DNA of 64,000 bases from Clostridium uliginosum (lineage in GTDB: Bacteria > Bacillota > Clostridia > Clostridiales > Clostridiaceae): assembly GCF_900112485.1 (NCBI RefSeq), contig NZ_FOMG01000008.1:79072-143071 (forward strand), in the 5' to 3' direction. Made by a program: the position numbers and the translations under genes. Shown in pieces: positions 58,330-64,000 of this stretch. Positions within the stretch are counted from its first letter, which is position 1, and each line of letters begins with the position of its first letter. The notes below the pieces were generated by a model. The model saw only the letters and a program-made list of their open reading frames with translations. It was not told where the DNA came from and made no database searches.

Positions 58330-59541
58330 ATGCAAAATTTACCTAACTCAATAATTGGCAAGTACGAAGAAATTGTTGAAAAGATAAAGAGCTTTTCAAA
58401 AGAACATCTTAACGTGGAATATGAAAATATTTGTATAAAGGCGTTACAAGATTTATGTTTAAACCATGAAGAGGTATTAAAAAAAGGAAAAAGCCTTTCA
58501 TGGGCAGCAGGAATTGTGCATGCGATTGGAACAGTAAATAATCTGTTTGATATAAAAGAAGAACCGTATATTAAAGCGCTTAACTTATATAAAGAGTTTG
58601 GAGTTAGTAGTAGTACAGGATCTATGAAGTCAAAAGAAGTAAGAACTCTCTTAAATATATCAAAAGGTAATGGTATATGGATAATAAATTCAACAAGTAA
58701 CTTAACATTATCAAATGTAAAAGATGATGACAAAGTTATGAAAACCCATGAAGCTGATAAATCAGAGGAAAAATTTCAAGTTAATGAAGACTTTATAATA
58801 GCTCAAAAAATAATGAGAAGAGCATGGAATGAAAAAAATTATAATAAAAAAGTTAAGTATGCAAAAGAAGCTTTAAGTATTTGTGAAAATTGTTCAGATG
58901 CATATATAATTTTATCAAAAGATTCTAGTTTAAATGAGAATCAAAGAAAAGAATTATTAGAAAAAGCAGTTAGTGCAGGACAAAATATTTTAGCTATAGA
59001 TGATTTAAAAAATGCTTCAAATGAAATTTTCAAAAGAAAAGAAGCTCAACCATTTTTCGGAGCAAAATATACGTTAGCACTTCAACTATGGAAGATGAAT
59101 GAAAGAGAAGCTGCTATAAATAATGCTTTTCAAATATTACAATATAATGAAAAAGATAATTTAATGGTTAGAGGAATACTAGCTAGTTGGTTATTAATTG
59201 AAAAAAGATATGAAGATGCAGAAACTCTTTTCAAAAAATATAATAATGATTATTTAGCAGCAATGATTTATAGTAATGCATTACTATTATATAAAACAGA
59301 GCGTATTAAAGAAGCAGAAGATATGTTAAGAAGATCATATAAGAAAAACCCATTTGTAATACAATATATAATAAAACAAAAGAAGCTTCCTAAGATACTA
59401 CCTAATATATCAAGATTTGGAAGCGATGCAGAAGCTATGCACTACATTAAATATGGTTTAGAAGCATGGAATGATTCAAATGATACTATTAATTGGGTAA
59501 AAGAAATGAATATAAATTTTGAAATAGAAAAAGTACATTAA
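58330..59541 (+). CDS. DUF6398-like / tetratricopeptide-type protein of unknown function
   Basis: The 403-residue protein appears to join an N-terminal helical domain of the DUF6398 kind (FSKEHLNVEYENICIKALQDL, LSWAAGIVHAIGTVNNLF, about 10-120) to helical repeats (about 150-360) such as KVKYAKEALSICENCSDAYI, ALQLWKMNEREAAINNAFQIL and YEDAETLFKKYNNDYLAAMIY. No enzyme motif is visible. Function unknown. SD AAAAAGGAG, 11 nt spacing. It is monocistronic and outside the conserved gene order. Confidence 0.65.
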   Translation: MQNLPNSIIGKYEEIVEKIKSFSKEHLNVEYENICIKALQDLCLNHEEVLKKGKSLSWAAGIVHAIGTVNNLFDIKEEPYIKALNLYKEFGVSSSTGSMKSKEVRTLLNISKGNGIWIINSTSNLTLSNVKDDDKVMKTHEADKSEEKFQVNEDFIIAQKIMRRAWNEKNYNKKVKYAKEALSICENCSDAYIILSKDSSLNENQRKELLEKAVSAGQNILAIDDLKNASNEIFKRKEAQPFFGAKYTLALQLWKMNEREAAINNAFQILQYNEKDNLMVRGILASWLLIEKRYEDAETLFKKYNNDYLAAMIYSNALLLYKTERIKEAEDMLRRSYKKNPFVIQYIIKQKKLPKILPNISRFGSDAEAMHYIKYGLEAWNDSNDTINWVKEMNINFEIEKVH

Positions 59542-59633
59542 GCTATTTTTTATAATAAAGAAAAATATTATTTATAATAATACTTTACATAAATAAAAAA
59601 AAGTTATAAAATTAAATTATAAATTAAATAAAT

Positions 59634-59747
59634 AATCTTCAGGGCAGGGTGTAATTCCCTACTGGCGGTACAGCCCGCGAGCTATTATTTAGCAGATTCG
59701 GTTAGACTCCGAAGCCAACAGTATAGTCTGGATAAAAGAAGATAGTA
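59634..59747 (+). ncRNA. FMN riboswitch (RFN element)
   Basis: All conserved RFN blocks are present in order: TCTTCAGGGCAGGGTG, AATTCCCTACTGGCGGT, AGCCCGCGAGC, AGATTCGGTTAGACTCCGAAGCC, AACAGTATAGTCTGGAT and AAAAGAAGA closing P1. It binds FMN and lowers expression of the ribD-ribE-ribBA-ribH operon behind it. Confidence 0.96.
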
Positions 59748-59809
59748 ATGGTATAGATTAATCTAATTAATTATTAGGTTTTAAATATTATTATTTAAAT
59801 TGTTTTATT

Positions 59810-59845
59810 CCCTGAACTTAAATATAAAGTTCAGGGTTTTTTATT
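59810..59845 (+). terminator. Riboswitch expression-platform terminator
   Basis: CCCTGAACTT, loop AAATATA, AAGTTCAGGG, then TTTTTTATTTT, about 65 nt behind the FMN aptamer. Confidence 0.85.
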
Positions 59846-59979
59846 TTATAAAATACTAATAAATATAATTTATATTTTATTGTTGTAAATTATATAGTGT
59901 GGGATAAATTAATAGCAATTTATATATTATATAAAAACCGTTGGTTAATTTTAGTGTATATAAGATAAATCCATTATTT

Positions 59980-60018
59980 AACCCTCTGAAGATATTATTT
60001 TCAGAGGGTTAAATTTTT
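59980..60018 (+). terminator. Second terminator before ribD
   Basis: AACCCTCTGAA / TTCAGAGGGTT perfect 11-bp stem with AAATTTTTAT behind it. It lies 40 nt before the ribD start, so the rib operon leader carries two terminators in series. Confidence 0.7.
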
Positions 60019-60058
60019 ATAAAAATAAAAAAAGGGTAATAAGGAGAGAATAGGGGAA

Positions 60059-61141
60059 ATGGATAATAAATATATGGGAATAGCATTAGAACTAGCTAAA
60101 AAAGGAGTTGGAAAAGTTAATCCTAATCCTTTAGTTGGAGCTGTAATAGTAAAAGATGGAGAAATAATAGGTCAAGGGAATCATGAGTATTATGGAGGTC
60201 CACATGCAGAGGTAAATGCAATCAAAAATTCAACTGGAATACTGGAAGGAAGTACAATATATATTACGTTGGAACCTTGTGCACACTATGGTAAGACACC
60301 TCCATGTGTTGATTTGATCATTGAAAAGAAATTTAAAAAAGTTGTAATAGGAATGTTAGATCCAAATCCACTAGTAAGTGGTAAAAGTATTTTAAAGTTA
60401 AAAGAAAAAGGTATTGAAGTAATATCTGGAGTAAAAAAAGAGGAATGCATAAAACTTAATGAAGTATTTATTAAGTATATCGAAACAAAAATCCCTTTTG
60501 TTTTTTTAAAAACTGCAACTTCATTAGATGGAAAAATAGCTACATGTACAGGAGAATCTAAATGGATTACTTCAGATGAGTCTAGACGAGATGGACATTT
60601 ATTAAGAAATAAACTTTCGTCGATTATGGTTGGAGTAAATACAATTATTATGGATGATCCAGAGTTAACCTGCAGAATTGAAAATGGAAGAAATCCTATA
60701 AGAATTGTGTTAGATAGCACTTTGAGAATACCTATAAATGCTAAAGTTATTGAAAATAAAGAAGCAACAACTATAATTGCAACAACTATAAATTCAGATA
60801 AACTAAAAAAAGAAAAATTATTATCACTCGGAGTTAAGGTAATTGAAGTAGAAGAAAAAGATAAAAAAGTAAATTTAAGAAAATTAATGATTAAACTTGG
60901 TGAACTTGGAATAGATTCTATTTTAATAGAAGGTGGAGGTACATTAAATTTTTCAGCACTTTCAGAAAAAATAGTAGATAAAGTTAGATTTTATATTGCT
61001 CCTAAAATTTTAGGAGGAGAAAAAAGCAAAAGCAGTATAGGTGGAGAAGGATTTTTTAAATTAAGTGATGCTATAAATTTAAAAGATGTAACTTATGAAA
61101 AACTAGGTAATGAGATAGTGGTAGAAGGATATTTAAGCTAA
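60059..61141 (+). CDS. ribD: Bifunctional riboflavin deaminase/reductase RibD
   Basis: RibD deaminates and reduces the pyrimidine intermediates of riboflavin synthesis. The 360-residue protein has the zinc deaminase domain (HAE 49-51; C74 and C83 in EPCAHYGKTPPC) and a C-terminal reductase (about 145-360; TATSLDGKIATCTGESKWIT, ILIEGGGTLNFS). SD AAGGAGAG. The TAA stop is the left flank of repeat R13. Confidence 0.97.
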   Translation: MDNKYMGIALELAKKGVGKVNPNPLVGAVIVKDGEIIGQGNHEYYGGPHAEVNAIKNSTGILEGSTIYITLEPCAHYGKTPPCVDLIIEKKFKKVVIGMLDPNPLVSGKSILKLKEKGIEVISGVKKEECIKLNEVFIKYIETKIPFVFLKTATSLDGKIATCTGESKWITSDESRRDGHLLRNKLSSIMVGVNTIIMDDPELTCRIENGRNPIRIVLDSTLRIPINAKVIENKEATTIIATTINSDKLKKEKLLSLGVKVIEVEEKDKKVNLRKLMIKLGELGIDSILIEGGGTLNFSALSEKIVDKVRFYIAPKILGGEKSKSSIGGEGFFKLSDAINLKDVTYEKLGNEIVVEGYLS

Positions 61142-61287
61142 GGTAAATGAAAGAAAATAACAAGTCAAAGATGCGATATATATTTTGTATCAGGCAAGGA
61201 TGTATGTTTGGCTTATATCTTAGCTATTAGGCGAATATGCCGACGTAGTATGACACAAAATTGATTTGTTATTTTTAAAAATATGTC
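61142..61287. mobile_element. Family A repeat, copy R13, inside the rib operon at the ribD stop
   Basis: 146 bp between TAA direct repeats (61139-61141, the ribD stop, and 61288-61290), ends GGTAAATGAAAGAAAATAAC and the complement of GTTATTTTTAAAAATATGTC. It contains AAGTCAAAGATGCGATATAT as in R1 and R12. It separates ribD and ribE without breaking either. Confidence 0.8.
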
Positions 61288-61315
61288 TAAAACAATTTTG
61301 AGAGGAGATGATTAT

Positions 61316-61972
61316 ATGTTTACAGGAATTGTTGAAGAAGTTGGATTTTTAGAAAAACTTACTTTAGGTGGAGGATTTGGATTAATAGAAGTTAATGCAG
61401 ATAAAGTTTTAGAAGGCACTAAAATAGGAGATAGTATTGCAAGTAATGGTGTATGTCTTACGGTTCTAGAAATTAAAAGTTCTTCTTTTAAAGCAAATAT
61501 TATGGGAGAAACATTAAACAAAAGTACCTTAGGAAATTTAAAGTTAGGAGATAAGATTAATCTAGAAAGAGCAATGAAGTTAGAAGATAGATTTGGGGGA
61601 CACATTGTAAGTGGACATATAGATGGAATTGGAAAGATTATATCTATTAATAAAGAAGTTGACGGAACATGGTTTACAATATCTTCTTCTAAGGACGTAC
61701 TAAAATACATCATATATAAAGGTTCAATATCAATTGATGGAATAAGCTTAACGGTAGCTTATGTGGATGAGGAAGTATTTAAAGTATCAGTTATACCACA
61801 TACTTTAGAAAACACATCTTTAATAGATAAAAAGGTTAACTCTTTTGTTAATTTAGAATGTGATTTAGTAGGTAAATATATAGAGAAGTTAATAAATAAA
61901 AAAGATGATACAAGAAATACTCAAAAAGCAAGCAATATAACCATGGATTTTTTATCAAAGAATGGTTTTTAA
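61316..61972 (+). CDS. ribE: Riboflavin synthase alpha chain
   Basis: RibE dismutates two lumazine molecules to riboflavin. The 218-residue protein is built from two lumazine-binding repeats (MFTGIVEEVGFLEKL; GGHIVSGHIDGIGKI), with SIASNGVCLTVLE and SIDGISLTVAYVD as paired motifs. ATG 61316 gives the family start, 8 nt behind AGAGGAG. Confidence 0.97.
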   Translation: MFTGIVEEVGFLEKLTLGGGFGLIEVNADKVLEGTKIGDSIASNGVCLTVLEIKSSSFKANIMGETLNKSTLGNLKLGDKINLERAMKLEDRFGGHIVSGHIDGIGKIISINKEVDGTWFTISSSKDVLKYIIYKGSISIDGISLTVAYVDEEVFKVSVIPHTLENTSLIDKKVNSFVNLECDLVGKYIEKLINKKDDTRNTQKASNITMDFLSKNGF

Positions 61973-62008
61973 TAATAACTTTAAAATAATTTTAATGAGG
62001 TGAAAGAA

Positions 62009-63202
62009 ATGAAATTTAGTAGTGTAGAAGAATGCATAAAGGATATAAAAGAAGGAAAAATGATTATAATTGTGGATGATGAAGGAAGAGAAAATGAAGG
62101 CGATTTGGTTATTCCAGCAGAAAAAGCAAATGGAGAAAACATTAATTTTATGATCAAGTATGCAAGGGGACTTGTGTGTGCACCAGTAGAAGAAGAAATC
62201 GCTAAAAAGTTGGGATTAAATCCTATGGTTGAAAATAATACTGATAATCATGAAACTGCGTTTACAGTAGCAGTTGACCATAAAGATACAACAACAGGTA
62301 TATCCGCATATGAAAGAGCTTATACAATAAATAAACTTGTTGAGTCAGAGGCAAAAGCTGATTTTAGAAGACCAGGACATGTATTCCCATTAATTGCAAA
62401 GAAAAATGGAGTATTAGAAAGAAAAGGACATACAGAGGCTTCAGTAGATTTAGCAAAGCTTGCAGGATTTAAAGGTGCAGCTACCATATGTGAAATAATA
62501 AAAGATGATGGAACTATGGCAAGAAGAGATGATTTAATGGAGTTTGCAAAAGAACATGATATGAAAATTTTAACTATAGAAGATTTAATTAAATATAGAT
62601 GTAAGCATGAAAGCAGTGTTACAAAGGAAGTTGAAGCAAATCTTCCAACTAAATTTGGTGATTTTAAGATTTTAGGATTTAAAGAAGAAGGAACAGAAAA
62701 TTGTCATGTAGCTTTAATTAAGGGAGATATCTCAGGTGAAGGGTCAGTACTAGTTAGAATTCATTCAGAATGTTTAACAGGAGATAGTTTAGGATCAAAA
62801 AAATGTGATTGTGGAGAGCAATATGAAGCATCTATGAAGATGATAGCTAATGAAGGAAGAGGAATACTTTTATATATGAAGCAAGAAGGAAGAGGGATTG
62901 GTCTTTTAAATAAATTAAAAGCATATGCACTTCAAGATACAGGACTAGATACAGTAGATGCAAATTTATCATTAGGATTTGAAGTAGATATGAGAGATTA
63001 TAAAGTTAGTGCGGATATGTTAAAAATACTAGGGGTAGATAAAGTTAAATTAATTACAAATAATCCTGAAAAAATCGAAGGACTTAAGAAAAATGGTATT
63101 AATGTTACACAAAGAGTTCCGGTTGAAATGCCACTAAACAAAAGTGATGAATTTTATCTAAAAACTAAAAAGGAAAGAATGAATCACTTATTAAGCATAT
63201 AA
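62009..63202 (+). CDS. ribBA: Bifunctional DHBP synthase / GTP cyclohydrolase II
   Basis: The N-terminal half (about 1-200) makes 3,4-dihydroxy-2-butanone 4-phosphate (IIIVDDEGRENEGDLV, RRPGHVFPL, GHTEASVDLAKLAG); the C-terminal half opens GTP (RIHSECLTGDSLGSKKCDCGEQ, three zinc Cys; MKQEGRGIGLLNKLKAY). Together they feed both arms of riboflavin synthesis. ATG 62009 is chosen: the in-frame GTG at 62000 lies inside the SD GAGGTG. 397 residues. Confidence 0.97.
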   Translation: MKFSSVEECIKDIKEGKMIIIVDDEGRENEGDLVIPAEKANGENINFMIKYARGLVCAPVEEEIAKKLGLNPMVENNTDNHETAFTVAVDHKDTTTGISAYERAYTINKLVESEAKADFRRPGHVFPLIAKKNGVLERKGHTEASVDLAKLAGFKGAATICEIIKDDGTMARRDDLMEFAKEHDMKILTIEDLIKYRCKHESSVTKEVEANLPTKFGDFKILGFKEEGTENCHVALIKGDISGEGSVLVRIHSECLTGDSLGSKKCDCGEQYEASMKMIANEGRGILLYMKQEGRGIGLLNKLKAYALQDTGLDTVDANLSLGFEVDMRDYKVSADMLKILGVDKVKLITNNPEKIEGLKKNGINVTQRVPVEMPLNKSDEFYLKTKKERMNHLLSI

Positions 63203-63412
63203 GAATTAGTGTTTAAGAAGGGTAATATTTATCTATAAGGTCTAAGGAGTATATATTTATTACAAGTAAAACATAAATGCATTGAATTATGTGAATTTTA
63301 GATGTATTTACATGGTTCAATACAAAAAGTAAATTTAAAAAATAAGTTAAAAAAATAAGTTTAAAAAAGTGAATTTAAAATAAAAAATAATAATTAATTG
63401 GAGGAATAAATA

Positions 63413-63877
63413 ATGAATACATTTGAAGGAAAATTAGTTGCAGAAGGATTAAAGATTGGAATAATAGTAGGAAGATTTAATGAATTTATAGGAAGCAAAC
63501 TTTTAGATGGTGCTTTAGATGGACTTAAGAGACATGGAGTTAAAGAGGAAGACATAGATATAAGTTGGGTACCAGGAGCATTTGAAATGCCATTAATAGC
63601 TAAAAAGATGGCGAAAAATTCTAAATATGATGCAATAATATGCTTAGGAGCAGTAATAAAAGGATCAACATCACATTATGATCATGTTTGTGCAGAGGTT
63701 TCGAAAGGAATTGCAAGTGTTTCACTTGAAACAGAAAAACCAGTAATGTTTGGAGTACTTACAACCAATACTATAGAACAAGCAATAGAGAGAGCTGGAA
63801 CTAAAGCTGGAAACAAAGGATATGATTGTGCTGTTTCAGCTATAGAAATGGCAAACTTAATAAATGAATTAAGATAA
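63413..63877 (+). CDS. ribH: 6,7-dimethyl-8-ribityllumazine synthase
   Basis: RibH condenses the two pathway arms to lumazine in a hollow icosahedral or pentameric shell. The 154 residues show [34 protein letters not shown], and [14 protein letters not shown] with H88 as the catalytic His. SD TTGGAGGAATA. The 210 nt before it (63203-63412) contain repeated AAAAATAAGTTTAAAA-like stretches but no clear signal. Confidence 0.97.
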   Translation: MNTFEGKLVAEGLKIGIIVGRFNEFIGSKLLDGALDGLKRHGVKEEDIDISWVPGAFEMPLIAKKMAKNSKYDAIICLGAVIKGSTSHYDHVCAEVSKGIASVSLETEKPVMFGVLTTNTIEQAIERAGTKAGNKGYDCAVSAIEMANLINELR

Positions 63878-63947
63878 AAAAGAGTATATAAAAATAATAT
63901 ATATTTAGGTTGTTGAATAACTAATTTTTACAAATATTTATTTAAAA

Positions 63948-63990
63948 AATATTCTTAGGAATCATAAATTCCAAGGATATTTTCTCGTTT
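63948..63990 (+). terminator. Terminator after the rib operon
   Basis: AATATTCTTAGGAAT pairs with ATTCCAAGGATATT with one bulged A, followed by TTCTCGTTTT. Confidence 0.6.
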
Positions 63991-64000
63991 TGATTCCTTG

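Overview
The window is a 64 kb stretch of an A/T-rich, spore-forming Firmicute chromosome, almost certainly Clostridium sensu stricto. The evidence is the very low G+C, the clostridial order of conserved genes, sporulation genes (spoVS, ymxH, a SpoIIIE/FtsK motor), CodY, RNase Y, PolC, and frequent TTG/GTG starts behind strong Shine-Dalgarno (SD) sequences. Nearly all genes are on the + strand and belong to the core genome. I see no prophage, no complete insertion sequence, no tRNA or rRNA gene and no CRISPR array.

Layout. 1-7.4 kb: 3' part of smc, then ftsY-ylxM-ffh-rpsP-khpA, and after a 340-bp inserted repeat rimM-trmD-rplS (chromosome segregation, SRP targeting, ribosome and tRNA maturation). 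7.8-15 kb: rbgA-rnhB, yraN (minus strand), comM-like ATPase, dprA, topA. 15.2-21.2 kb: codY, rpsB-tsf-pyrH-frr, uppS-cdsA. 21.9-30.7 kb: an AI-2E-type permease, dxr-rseP-ispG, polC. 30.9-38.8 kb: rimP-nusA-rnpM-ylxQ-infB-rbfA-nrnA-truB-ribF-rpsO. 38.9-50.1 kb: pnp, M16 peptidase (ymxG), ymxH, dapG, tepA, spoIIIE, rimO-pgsA, in the order known from Bacillus but without ylxY, spoVFAB, asd and dapA. 50.2-54.2 kb: recA, rny, spoVS, HPr. 54.5-59.5 kb: a less conserved block with a DUF378 membrane protein, purB, a putative amidase and a DUF6398/TPR-like protein. 59.6 kb to the end: an FMN riboswitch followed by ribD-ribE-ribBA-ribH.

Regulation readable in the DNA includes an FMN riboswitch, a LexA box at recA, a near-consensus CodY box in front of codY, a sigma-H-type promoter at spoVS, a promoter-hairpin-terminator leader in front of rimP-nusA, and leaders in front of rplS, rpsB and rpsO.

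The most unusual content lies between genes. (1) Three genes (khpA, topA, dapG) have a strong SD that is too far from the start codon, with a perfect or near-perfect hairpin filling the gap. Folding the hairpin restores a spacing of about 9, 9 and 12 nt, which looks like hairpin-bridged translation initiation. (2) A palindromic MITE-like repeat (family A, about 13 copies or remnants, 40-245 bp, TIR GGCAyAT...) is flanked by 3-bp TTA or TAA direct repeats. It has inserted repeatedly into stop codons (cdsA, permease, ispG, dapG, purB, ribD), often turning TAA into TAG. (3) A second palindromic element (family B, TIR like GGCTATGTTTTAAAA, with 7-9 bp direct repeats) splits the usual rpsP-rimM operon and lies before the permease. 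(4) A sequence module of about 40 bp is shared between the two families. (5) The ymxH leader can hide its own SD.
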